DNA of 64,000 nucleotides, from contig JAOAPC010000001.1 of NCBI GenBank assembly GCA_025462735.1, forward strand, positions 1 to 64,000. The letters are read 5' to 3'. Below are positions 34,719-42,640 of the stretch, piece by piece (position 1 is the stretch's first letter; each line of letters starts with the position of its first letter). The position numbers and the translations under genes are program-made. This DNA is from Acidobacteriaceae bacterium (GTDB taxonomy: Bacteria > Acidobacteriota > Terriglobia > Terriglobales > Acidobacteriaceae). Below the pieces are notes generated by a model. That model saw nothing but the letters and a program-made list of their open reading frames with translations. It searched no databases and was not told the origin of the DNA.

Positions 34719-36869
34719 CTAATCTCCCGCCACTGGCTCCGCCAACTCCGGTGTTTCTCTGTGTGACTCTGTGCCCTCTGTGGTTAAAGGTTTAGCGCCG
34801 TTCGGTTTCCCCAGCGCGCCTAGCGGAATGAATCCATTCTCGGCCACGACTGGTTTTTCCTTCAGCACGACTTCGCGATACAGCGACGCCATACGCGCGT
34901 TGTACGCCGGATCAGCCTTCTGCTTGGCATCGCGCGCCCGCTTCTTCTCTTCACCGGCGTTCTTGGCGATGCCCAGCTTGTCCAGATCGTGCTGCTCTTC
35001 CTGCGTGACAATTCCTTCCCGCAGATAGAGCGAGTGCTCGTTCGACTCCATACCCACGCTCTTGCCACCGGCAAAAATCTCATGCCGCCCATGCTCTTCG
35101 TACCACTTGGTGAGCGTGGCCGTCATGTGCATCTTCTCGATAATGTTCCGCCAGCCTACGCCCGTGTTGTACGCGCAGAATGAAATCTCGCCTTCCTGCG
35201 TGGCATACGGGATGATGCATTGCTCGGTGCGCCGGAAGTCGTAATTGAACAAGTCCTGGAACCACATTCCCGCGATGAACAGGAAGTTCCACCGGTCGTT
35301 ACGCCGCTTCATGACGTCGTCAATGCTGCGGTCCGGCCCAACTTTACCGTAGTCTTTGCCAGTCGCATTGAAGTTCTTATCGAACTTCTTCAGCAGGTCC
35401 ATCAACTTGAAATGTTTCGGCGACTTGAACGGATCGTAATTCTTCATCAAACACAGCGCCATTCCGAAGATGGTCAGGAACTTCCCGCGCGACGCATCGT
35501 TGACCTTGGCAATGTCCTTCGCCAGTTGATCTCCGTGCAGGAACGCCGTCACCGGAACTGCTTCCTTCGTCTCTTTATCGATCATCACCGCCATGCCCGT
35601 CCCGCAATTCGGGTGACAACCGCAACTGAGTTGGCCCCAGTCGTTTTTGAGGTCGTTGACGTGCATCAGGTCGGCCCAATCGCTAAAGGTGGACATGAAG
35701 CTGATCGGGAACCAGTCGCGGGCAGGTTCGCCCAGGCCGGTTTGACCTTTTACGTCGTGGGCCAAATGGGACAGCGTATAACGCTGCGCCATGCGGCGCT
35801 CGTCGGTGATGGCTTCATCGCGTCCGGTGAAGCTGACCGGCTGGAATGAAAGGAAGCCGATCTTCTTAGGATTGTCGAGTGCGAACTGGATGATGCGTCC
35901 GACTTGCTCGTTGTTAATGCCGTTGACGATGGTCACGACCGGGACGATTTCAACGCCGGCGCGATGCAGGTTGTCGATGGCTTTAAGTTTTACGTCGAAC
36001 AGATTGCCGACTTTCCGGTGAGCGTTGGCAGCGTTGCCTATGCCATCGAATTGCAGATATGCATAACGCATTCCAGCTTCAGCGGCTTGTTGTGCGAACT
36101 CGAAGCTCTTGGCGAATTCAATTCCGTTGGTCGCAGCTTGGACCGAGTTGTATCCAACCTTGCGGGCGTAGCGAACTGCGTCCAAGAAATAAGGAGACAG
36201 CGTCGGCTCGCCGCCCGAGAACTGCACGCTCATCTGACGCCGAGGCTTAATTGTGATGGCGTTGTCGAGCATCGTCTTGATTTCTTCCCACGTCAGCTCG
36301 TGCACGAAGCCGACCTGGTTGGCATCCATGAAGCAGGGATCGCACATCATGTTGCAGCGGTTGGTTAGGTCGATGGTGAGCACCGAGCCCCGTCCGTACT
36401 TCACTGTGGACGAGCCGTGCTTGTGCAGCTTTTCGTCGTTGTGGGCGGCGATGTCGCGGCCCGGGAATACGTCTTCAAGGTGCTTGGAAAATTCGGTATC
36501 GACGGACATCAAGTCCTGGAAGCGGCCATGCTTCGGGCACTCTTTGACCATCCAGATCTTGCCGTCTTCCTCGATGAAGGTGGCTTTGATCTCGCCGACC
36601 TTTTCGTTCATCAGCACTTCATAAGGAAGGTGGCCGTCGAGAATCTGCTGACGGATTTCGGGCACGCACTTAGGGCAGAGAGAATCGGTGGCGCGGGGCC
36701 AGCCGAGCGGCGGCTTGGACTTCTGGTAAGACTTGAGCAGCGGCTTGTCTGACCATTTTGGCGTGGGCGACGGGCTCGGCTTAATACGGTTCAGACGATC
36801 GAATACGAGCCACGCTCCTCTCGCGCCAAGGGTGACTGCCTTCTCTACATATTTAATAGGCTTGTGCAT
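34719..36869 (-). CDS. Radical SAM protein resembling tetraether lipid synthase (Tes)
   Basis: 716 residues, soluble. An N-terminal rubredoxin-like metal site (C65xxC68 in LCPKC and CPKHG at 111) precedes the SAM-cluster motif C172-x3-C176-x2-C179 (TNRCNMMCDPC) and FSGGEPTLSP. Further Cys motifs follow: SCGCHPNC (416-422), C551 and C565. This N-terminal CPxC...CPxHG plus CX3CX2C plus CGCHPNC layout is that of MJ0619/Tes, the archaeal enzyme that joins lipid tails into membrane-spanning tetraethers; bacterial homologues are linked to branched GDGTs. A membrane-lipid coupling role is therefore proposed but not shown. The last 22 residues (from LTTEGTESHRET) come from a CTCTGTG intergenic repeat. 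A terminator follows; no operon partner. Confidence 0.75.
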   Translation of the reverse strand: MHKPIKYVEKAVTLGARGAWLVFDRLNRIKPSPSPTPKWSDKPLLKSYQKSKPPLGWPRATDSLCPKCVPEIRQQILDGHLPYEVLMNEKVGEIKATFIEEDGKIWMVKECPKHGRFQDLMSVDTEFSKHLEDVFPGRDIAAHNDEKLHKHGSSTVKYGRGSVLTIDLTNRCNMMCDPCFMDANQVGFVHELTWEEIKTMLDNAITIKPRRQMSVQFSGGEPTLSPYFLDAVRYARKVGYNSVQAATNGIEFAKSFEFAQQAAEAGMRYAYLQFDGIGNAANAHRKVGNLFDVKLKAIDNLHRAGVEIVPVVTIVNGINNEQVGRIIQFALDNPKKIGFLSFQPVSFTGRDEAITDERRMAQRYTLSHLAHDVKGQTGLGEPARDWFPISFMSTFSDWADLMHVNDLKNDWGQLSCGCHPNCGTGMAVMIDKETKEAVPVTAFLHGDQLAKDIAKVNDASRGKFLTIFGMALCLMKNYDPFKSPKHFKLMDLLKKFDKNFNATGKDYGKVGPDRSIDDVMKRRNDRWNFLFIAGMWFQDLFNYDFRRTEQCIIPYATQEGEISFCAYNTGVGWRNIIEKMHMTATLTKWYEEHGRHEIFAGGKSVGMESNEHSLYLREGIVTQEEQHDLDKLGIAKNAGEEKKRARDAKQKADPAYNARMASLYREVVLKEKPVVAENGFIPLGALGKPNGAKPLTTEGTESHRETPELAEPVAGD

Positions 36870-37191
36870 GTCTTGCGTGCCCTTTCGAACTACTGGATTG
36901 AACTGCGTCGTTGGTCATTTGTCCTTGGCCCAAATCCCAGCTTTTCAGCATTGGATTTGCCAACGACCGACCACCAAAGCCCAACGAACATTAATGGTTT
37001 TCAGTTCTTCTATCCTATTGAGCCACCGTGGCTAAGGCACGCAATTGTCAACGAGAGGTAAAAAAACGGGGTTGAGTGGGTAAAACTGGCAGTGGGCGGA
37101 GCCTAAGTTATTGATGGGATTAGGGCTTTCATAGTGCACAATCCTCGTTTTTGGCGTCCGAACGACGAAGGATGAAAACTGTCGCAGGTGT
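36870..37191. other. Non-coding spacer between two leftward genes
   Basis: The 322 nt carry no supported gene or strong hairpin; the promoter of the radical SAM gene should lie here. Nothing further is seen. Confidence 0.4.
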
Positions 37192-38133
37192 TCACGGAAC
37201 GGCGTTGGGCAGGTCCACGAACTCGGTATCTACGGCGCCGGATGGGCTGATGGTGTGGACGGCGAATCCCAATGTGCCTCCCCAGGGGAGCCAACTTGTG
37301 CTTGGGCCATCGCGCCAGGTTATCTCTCCCCACTCGAAGATCTTGGCGCTATGCCAATGGCCGACAAGAACGGTCTTTACTCCCAACGCATGCAGGGCGT
37401 TCATCTCGCGTGTGCGGTAGGGATCGCTGATGATCCAGTAGGGCTTGGTGTCAGGGGGAAAGCCGTAGTCGCGGGCGACAGGGATGTGCTGGACGGCTAT
37501 GGGAACGTGTCCCGCCCCAATTGCGGACTTCTCCTGGGTGACAATACTGTTCATCCAGTTCAGCATTTGAGCGGACTGGGCCTGGGTATACGTGGGCAGC
37601 GGAGGCGGGCTGGTAGCTGAGTAGTTGGTGTAATTTCCCAGTAATTGAGAATCGACGACGATGATATCCACGAACTTCACGGTAAAGCGATAGTAATCGG
37701 CGCCAAAGACGCTGCGATACGTGGATACATCCAGGGTATGCACGTCGTGATTTCCTGGAACATAGTGCACCGGCGCCTTCAGGTTCGCCAGAATCGATTT
37801 GGCCTGCAACCAGCATGACTGGCCTTCGCCAATGTCTCCAGAGACGATGACCGCGTCGACTACTCGGCGATTGATCATCTGCACAGCCGCGTTCAGGTTA
37901 GTGGCGGCGTGAGGCGCATGCGTCGAATCACAGATGTGAGTGTCGCTGATCTGCGCAATCACAACCTGGGCGAGTGCTGGCTTTGACGAACATACTCCTG
38001 CAACCAGGGCCAGCAACAAACCTGCGAGTCTTGCGAATTTGCCGCTGTACTCTCCTCTGAACTGCCTGCTTTTTGGTGGGTGGACTGTGTGGGAACCAGG
38101 GGACGAAAGGTACTGCTCGACTGCGGGGCGCAC
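37192..38133 (-). CDS. Exported metallophosphoesterase (calcineurin-like)
   Basis: 313 residues, GTG start. Signal peptide at about 28-55 (ARLAGLLLALVAGVC ending LAQ). Calcineurin motifs: QISDTH (D-x-H), VSGDIGE (GD), VPGNHDVH (GNHD), VAVQHIPV-type His and VGHWHS (GHxH), giving the bimetal site. It hydrolyses a phosphoester outside the cytoplasm; family members act on cyclic nucleotides, phospholipid head groups or nucleotides. It diverges from the MarR gene, separated by a 210-nt gap. Confidence 0.85.
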   Translation of the reverse strand: MRPAVEQYLSSPGSHTVHPPKSRQFRGEYSGKFARLAGLLLALVAGVCSSKPALAQVVIAQISDTHICDSTHAPHAATNLNAAVQMINRRVVDAVIVSGDIGEGQSCWLQAKSILANLKAPVHYVPGNHDVHTLDVSTYRSVFGADYYRFTVKFVDIIVVDSQLLGNYTNYSATSPPPLPTYTQAQSAQMLNWMNSIVTQEKSAIGAGHVPIAVQHIPVARDYGFPPDTKPYWIISDPYRTREMNALHALGVKTVLVGHWHSAKIFEWGEITWRDGPSTSWLPWGGTLGFAVHTISPSGAVDTEFVDLPNAVP

Positions 38134-38322
38134 GACCGAACTCCTGCCACGATCTGATACTGAGCTGCTGGCGCGCGCAATCGGCTAGCAGTCGTAATTT
38201 TTCATACGCGGTCTTGATACAAGCTAAATCCCCAAACAGTAGGCTGGACGCTGGGTTTGACGCAGGACAGTGTCTTCTCTCTGTTAAAAGCGCACGTCGA
38301 AGAATTTCGTGAGTCCAATTAC

Positions 38323-38334
38323 ATGTATATACAT
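38323..38334. promoter_or_regulatory. Palindrome upstream of the MarR gene, candidate operator
   Basis: ATGTATATACAT is a perfect 12-bp palindrome ending 11 nt before the ATG at 38345, where a MarR repressor would block transcription or translation of its own operon. Length and position are typical; binding is untested. Confidence 0.4.
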
Positions 38335-38344
38335 CTATTCCGGT

Positions 38345-38788
38345 ATGACCCAATCCCCAGTCCCAAACTTGCCATGCGTGTGCAGCAGCGTACGCCGCGC
38401 TTCCCGCGCGTTGACGCAGTGTTATGAGCAGGCGCTGCGACCGTTAGGACTGCGGGCCACGCAGTTCACGATCCTGCAACTACTCTCGCTCGCGGGAGAG
38501 GTGTCGCAAGGCCAGCTGGGCGAAATGCTGGCCATGGACAGCACAACCTTGACTCGCACTCTGGAGATCATGCGCCGGGAGGACTGGGTGGCCGAGCGTC
38601 GCGGCGAAGATCGACGGCAGCGATGGTTGCGACTGGCCAAGGCAGGAAAAACGCAGCTCGACCGAGCTTTGCCAGTTTGGGAAAAACTGCAATCACGACT
38701 CCGCGGTCAAGTAGGCGAGAAGGCGTGGGAGCTGATCTTTCAACTCACGAATCAACTAACGAAGCTCACTACTACCAATTGTCAATAA
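38345..38788 (+). CDS. MarR-family transcriptional regulator
   Basis: 147 residues from the ATG at 38345; a GTG 12 codons upstream would read through the palindrome. Winged helix: LRATQFTILQLLSLAGEVSQGQL, LAMDSTTLTRTLEIMRREDWV, then the wing RRGEDRRQRWLRLAKAG. MarR proteins usually repress a neighbouring operon and are released by small ligands or oxidation. Two membrane-protein genes follow, the first after 12 nt, so they are its likely targets. The C-terminal ends QLTKLTTTNC with a Cys of unknown importance. Confidence 0.9.
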   Translation: MTQSPVPNLPCVCSSVRRASRALTQCYEQALRPLGLRATQFTILQLLSLAGEVSQGQLGEMLAMDSTTLTRTLEIMRREDWVAERRGEDRRQRWLRLAKAGKTQLDRALPVWEKLQSRLRGQVGEKAWELIFQLTNQLTKLTTTNCQ

Positions 38789-38800
38789 GGAGACTCTTTT

Positions 38801-39439
38801 ATGAAAAGCTATGGAAAACTCGTCGGGGGACTCATCGCTGCCTGGTTCGTTCTTGCTTTTTCAGCGTCAGCCATGCATGCATTTGAAACTGGGTCGCAGC
38901 GCGTCGGACTCGCAGTTGCAGTGGCTGCGCTGACGCCCATCATCGTTTTCTCGGTTTGGTTCGCCACCTCAGAACAATTCCGGCAGTTCGCGTTGTCGGT
39001 GAATCCGCGCATTCTGACGTTAATGCAGACGTGGAGAATTCTTGGCTTGGTTTTTGTCATCCTTGAAGCGCGAAAACTTCTTCCCGCGGTATTTGCGTTT
39101 CCGGCGGGATATGGCGACATTGCCATTGGGGCCACGGCGTGGTTTGCTGCGCTGAAGCTGGCTAACCCAAAACGTCGCAATAGCTTTATTCTGTGGCAAT
39201 CGCTTGGTATTACAGACTTGATCGTGGCTGTGAGCCTGGGCACGACGGCTGTATTGATCAGTCCGCACGCTCCTTCCATGCTTCCATTAACGGTGCTGCC
39301 GCTCAGTTTGGTCCCGACATTCCTGGTGCCGCTGTTTATGATTTTTCACGTGATCTGTATTGCCCAAGCCAGGATGTGGCGCACAGCCGCGGCCGATTCT
39401 CGTGCCTCTGGAGAACCATTGCGGAGCGTGGCTGTGTAA
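38801..39439 (+). CDS. Multi-helix membrane protein in the MarR operon
   Basis: 212 residues, AGGAG upstream. About six hydrophobic helices (LVGGLIAAWFVLAFSASA, VGLAVAVAALTPIIVFSVWF, WRILGLVFVILEARKLLPAVF, GDIAIGATAWFAALKL, LGITDLIVAVSLGTTAVLI, LPLSLVPTFLVPLFMIFHVI). No nucleotide-binding or transporter motif is visible. The operon position suggests a role in the response controlled by MarR, for example transport of a hydrophobic compound, but that is inference. Confidence 0.8.
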   Translation: MKSYGKLVGGLIAAWFVLAFSASAMHAFETGSQRVGLAVAVAALTPIIVFSVWFATSEQFRQFALSVNPRILTLMQTWRILGLVFVILEARKLLPAVFAFPAGYGDIAIGATAWFAALKLANPKRRNSFILWQSLGITDLIVAVSLGTTAVLISPHAPSMLPLTVLPLSLVPTFLVPLFMIFHVICIAQARMWRTAAADSRASGEPLRSVAV

Positions 39440-39559
39440 GCGCACACGAGAGCATCCACTTCTGGCAAAAGCGGCGAGAAGTGGGCAGCCCGGCAACGAC
39501 GGTGAATCCTTGAATGTACGACGGAACTCTATCAACCAAGACCTTGCGAAGGTAAATCG

Positions 39560-39910
39560 ATGACAAAACGATTTTGGAGCTGCGCGCTTATGACGCTCCT
39601 CAGCGCCGGCGTGAGCGCTGGGTTTTCTGTTCAAGGCCTTTTCGAGTCGGGTAGTAGCGACAGCTTCGCCCGCTATGCGGCTTCGCGAAGCGTCGCCTTA
39701 CTGCTATCAGTGCTGATCGCGATCGGTGTTCGTTCACGAATGGCAATCGCGTTTCTGGGGATCACCATGACGGCTGTGCAAGGGTTTGACGGCGTCATCG
39801 GCGCGCTTGCTCACGATCCCTCGAAGACGTACGGACCATTTGCCTTTGCTGTGCTGAATGCACTCGCGGTGAGCTGGCTGCTGCGAGGGCAGGGGAGTCG
39901 CTCGAAATAG
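39560..39910 (+). CDS. Small membrane protein downstream of the MarR operon
   Basis: 116 residues with ATG at 39560. Three to four hydrophobic helices (ALMTLLSAGVSAGFSV, VALLLSVLIAIGV, MAIAFLGITMTAVQGFDGVIGAL, PFAFAVLNALAVSWLL). Likely part of the MarR-led transcript though 120 nt separate it from the previous gene. No recognised family; small DoxX-like proteins have this size and helix count, but the match is only general. Confidence 0.65.
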   Translation: MTKRFWSCALMTLLSAGVSAGFSVQGLFESGSSDSFARYAASRSVALLLSVLIAIGVRSRMAIAFLGITMTAVQGFDGVIGALAHDPSKTYGPFAFAVLNALAVSWLLRGQGSRSK

Positions 39911-40002
39911 AGTTTCGTTCGCTAGCTCTCGTTTGACGGAATTTCTGGATGCGAGCCTCGCGGACAGCCGCGCCCGTACTCGTGTCCGAAGGTCAAGATA
40001 GC

Positions 40003-40773
40003 TCACTCCAGCAGCGGTTTGAAGCTAAGCACCAGGCTCTCAACGAAATCGACCAATTGATGGAGCGATGGGAGCAGCGCATTTGTCTGTCCAATCTCAG
40101 ACTCGCTGATCGCTTCCTCGATCTCGGCTTGGACGTCTCGCTCCACGTTCGGCTCGACTCCGGCGAAATGGGGGTTGTCTGCTTTCAGCAAATAAGCTCC
40201 GTCGAACCAATCCGCAGTGAACAGAAAATCGTGCGCAACGGTAAAGAGGGTACGGTGCTTGTCGATGTTATCAAGCTCGTGGATGCGCCAGAGCGCATCG
40301 TTCCCGCCTTTGTACGGTTTGAGCTTGTCGATAGCTTCTATTGCCGCAGGCGTCATTCCTTTTACTTTTCTAGCCTTGTCGGTTTCATACTTGGCGAAAG
40401 TCTCCGCGATCGGAAATTCAATCTGCCTAAGCTCCTTGTCGGTGAGTGGCACAACGGGTGGAGCAGTAGTCACTCCAACTAAGACAAGCTGCTTTGCAAG
40501 ATGATCAAGGGCGGACCTGAGATTGTGAACAACGTCGCCAGCGATTGCGACGGCCTCAAAGGAGAGAGTTGGCACCTTCTGGAACTTGTTGGGATGAAGC
40601 AGGACCATGGGATTGGGAGCGATACCGGTATTTGGATCGGGCGTGAGTATTGTCGTGTGTTGAAGGGAAAGAACCTCGGCTGCGAGGTCACGGAGGTGCT
40701 TCTTGGCCCGCTCGATCTTTACCCGAATGAGGATTAGCCGATCTCTGGCATCTAATTTGTCTTTCCTGCTCAT
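40003..40773 (-). CDS. Uncharacterised protein with an Rx4H (HEPN-like) motif
   Basis: 256 residues, mostly helical and soluble. VVHNLRSALDHLAKQLV contains R-x4-H, the metal-independent RNase signature of HEPN proteins; a second conserved-looking motif, LDNIDKHRTLF, follows about 75 residues later. HEPN enzymes occur in toxin-antitoxin, abortive infection and CRISPR systems, but no antitoxin or nucleotidyltransferase partner is adjacent. The gene lies beside the repeat-rich zone. Function is unknown; the HEPN idea is an inference from one short motif. Confidence 0.6.
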   Translation of the reverse strand: MSRKDKLDARDRLILIRVKIERAKKHLRDLAAEVLSLQHTTILTPDPNTGIAPNPMVLLHPNKFQKVPTLSFEAVAIAGDVVHNLRSALDHLAKQLVLVGVTTAPPVVPLTDKELRQIEFPIAETFAKYETDKARKVKGMTPAAIEAIDKLKPYKGGNDALWRIHELDNIDKHRTLFTVAHDFLFTADWFDGAYLLKADNPHFAGVEPNVERDVQAEIEEAISESEIGQTNALLPSLHQLVDFVESLVLSFKPLLE

Positions 40774-40912
40774 ACTTGTCCAAATCGCTTGCCGTTTGGC
40801 TTACGGTGGATGTTGTGCAAGTTCCGACCGAGGCAGCAACTCTAAGACTAAATTGTATTTAGCTGGATTTGGTTTGGCGGGGTGTATTGTTGCCGAAATA
40901 AAGTTCGGCGGG

Positions 40913-40982
40913 ATGGCCCACCTTTTGCGACACCGCCCAAACCGAGGCTGCCCCACCCTTTGCGGTTTTTCCGACGGGTGGG
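40913..40982. repeat. Two GCCCCAC-type palindromic repeats
   Basis: GGCCCACCTTTTGCG... and GCTGCCCCACCCTTTGCGG...GGGTGGGC lie head to tail, the first partial. Same family as at 31631 and 20431. Confidence 0.7.
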
Positions 40983-41091
40983 CAATTTCGCCAGTCCGGG
41001 CACCGCCGAGTGACAAGACAGATGGGAGCGCTGAATCGGTACGGCTGGAAGCCGTACCCTTCCACTCCATACCTCTTTCTAACTCAACCCA

Positions 41092-41381
41092 AAAATTCCC
41101 GAAATAAAACAATCACGAAATATTTCAACCGGGAACGGCACGAGTTCCACTCGTGCCGATTTAGTCTTCGTAAGGATGCGGCTTCCAGCCGCTGAGGTAC
41201 GCTCGTGAAGCCTACTCGTCTGATGTCTCCGCCGGGAACATATTTCGTGACTTCTCGACTTCGTCTCTTCTTCTTAAAACCAAATGTATGTCCCCAGCGG
41301 CTAAAGCCGCTCATATTCACTGCCCAATGGGGCACGACTAGAAGTCGTGCCCTTCCCGTCCACGCCCTTGACGCAAACCAA
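41092..41381 (+). mobile_element. Internally deleted copy of a REP-flanked transposase element
   Basis: Its left 165 nt match 41382-41545 and its right end (from CAGCGGCTAAAGCCGCT to GCACGACTAGAAGTCGTGCC) matches about 41940-42017, but the interior is missing. It keeps the transposase start (MKPTRLMSPPGTYFVT at 41205-41252) and then jumps to sequence resembling RLFFLK. It is therefore a non-autonomous derivative lying next to the full element. Confidence 0.7.
41205..41290 (+). pseudogene. Truncated 5' end of the RAYT transposase
   Basis: The first 16 codons equal those of the intact gene at 41491 (MKPTRLMSPPGTYFVT); about 60 nt later in the parent are deleted, the reading then continues as RLRLFFLKPN and the frame runs out into the right-hand REP. 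No HUH motif is present, so it is inactive. Confidence 0.7.
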
Positions 41382-42017
41382 GATTCCCGAAACAAAACAA
41401 TCACGAAGCATTGCAACCGGGAAGGGCATGAGTTTCACTCGTGCCGATATAGGCTAACGATGACGCGGCTTCCAGCCGCTGAGTACGCTCGTGAAGCCTA
41501 CTCGTCTGATGTCTCCGCCGGGAACGTATTTCGTAACATTCTCGACTTGGCAACGGCGCAGACTTTTCGTTGTGGAACCGTATGCGCGTCTCTTCTTGAA
41601 AACAATCTATGCCTACCGTCGCGAAGGAAATTTCCAGCTGCATGCTTTCGTCCTAATGCCCGAACATATTCATCTGCTGCTTACACCGGCAGAAGACGTC
41701 ACACTCGAACGCTCGGTGCAGCTCATCAAGGGCGGCTACTCGCATGCGTTCGGAGTTGACTTCGGTAAGCACAAGGAAGTTTGGCAGAGAGGCTTCACAG
41801 ATCACCGGATTCGAGATCGTGAAGATTTCGAAAAACATCGGCAATACATTCACCACAATCCCGTGGCGCGCAGGCTCGTGAATCGGGCAGCCGAATATCG
41901 CTACTGCTCGGCACATCCAGGATTCAAGCTGGACCAGCCGCCCTCAGCGGCTAAAGCCGCAGTTGCATAAGCGAGAATCGGCACGACTAGAAGTCGTGCC
42001 CTTCCCTTGCTTGCCCT
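41382..42017 (+). mobile_element. REPtron: REP-associated tyrosine transposase with flanking REPs
   Basis: The transposase gene is flanked left by GCATGAGTTTCACTCGTGCC and CGGCTTCCAGCCGCT palindromes, and right by CAGCGGCTAAAGCCGC and GCACGACTAGAAGTCGTGCC palindromes. These are the same short hairpins found singly in the gap at 42.7-42.9 kb. The layout is that of bacterial REP elements mobilised by RAYT enzymes. Confidence 0.75.
41491..41970 (+). CDS. REP-associated tyrosine transposase (RAYT, IS200-like HUH)
   Basis: 159 residues from GTG at 41491. Y1 transposase features: FVTFSTWQRRRLF at the N-terminus, the HUH metal site MPEHIHLLLTP, and the C-terminal catalytic Tyr in RQYIHHNPVARRL, with EYRYCSAHPG following. 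A single-domain Y1 HUH enzyme that nicks single-stranded REP hairpins. Length is normal for RAYTs. The last residues (SAAKAAVA) are encoded in the right-hand REP. All catalytic residues are present, so it could be active. Confidence 0.9.
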   Translation: MKPTRLMSPPGTYFVTFSTWQRRRLFVVEPYARLFLKTIYAYRREGNFQLHAFVLMPEHIHLLLTPAEDVTLERSVQLIKGGYSHAFGVDFGKHKEVWQRGFTDHRIRDREDFEKHRQYIHHNPVARRLVNRAAEYRYCSAHPGFKLDQPPSAAKAAVA

Positions 42018-42045
42018 TGAACTCGCGGGTGAGATCTCCCGTTCA

Positions 42046-42226
42046 CCTCGAAAGTCAAAAGCCCGACCCCTTCGACTGCGCTCAGGGCAGGCTCTCCCCA
42101 AAAAACGGGGAAGTGTGGGGCACCCGGGTCTTTTATGGACGGGCGAGGACGCCCGTCGCTCCACACTCATAAATTTTGATGGAGTCTCTAACGTTCGCGG
42201 GCGAGGGCGCCCGCGCCACACAATTC
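42046..42226. repeat. Three mixed palindromic repeats after the RAYT element
   Basis: A CTTCGACTGCGCTCAGGGCA/CCCCA...GTGGGGCACCC member (about 42056-42125), GACGGGCGAGGACGCCCGTC (about 42136-42160) and CGCGGGCGAGGGCGCCCGCG (about 42196-42217). The last one forms the 3' end of the following leftward gene. Confidence 0.75.
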
Positions 42227-42640
42227 CGGTTTCATCAAATGCCAGGCTTCGCGATATTTTTCCAGGCGCATTTGTTTCGCTTTGCGATGAGGATAAAAAC
42301 GGAGCATGGGCGCGGGCATGCAGGCTCGGACGGGCAGCACGTACCAGAGATCAAGCGGGATGACGTGGGCGACGAGGAAGTCGATGTCCTTAGGGCCATA
42401 GACGGCGCGGCCTTTGCCAACCGTATAAGTGGCGCGAGTTTCATAGGCGTGAGCACGGAGACTGTCGGTGGCTTTGATCTGGACGCGGAGCAGGCGGCGT
42501 CCGTTATCGAGGATAAAGTCGTAGCGCTCGGAGTCTCCCCAAGGCTTGGCGACGCCAAAGCCGAGCTGACTAGCTCTGTGAAGGAAGGCGGCTTCGGAGC
42601 GCTCTCCACAGCGCTTTGTGTTTTTCAGTTTTCGTTTCAT
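42188..42640 (-). CDS. PD-(D/E)XK-like endonuclease-family protein with repeat-encoded tail
   Basis: 150 residues; GGGGAG 5 nt before the ATG. A restriction-like core is suggested by GERSEAAFLHRASQLGF (Glu), RYDFILDNGRRLL (Asp) and RVQIKAT (Q-x-K replacing E-x-K), the pattern of group-I-intron-type PD-(D/E)XK proteins. The last 9-10 residues (CGAGALARER) are coded by the inverted CGCGGGCGAGGGCGCC repeat, so the original stop was probably lost or replaced when the repeat arrived. DNA cleavage is possible but unproven; it could also be a decayed mobile-element gene. Confidence 0.65.
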   Translation of the reverse strand: MKRKLKNTKRCGERSEAAFLHRASQLGFGVAKPWGDSERYDFILDNGRRLLRVQIKATDSLRAHAYETRATYTVGKGRAVYGPKDIDFLVAHVIPLDLWYVLPVRACMPAPMLRFYPHRKAKQMRLEKYREAWHLMKPELCGAGALARER

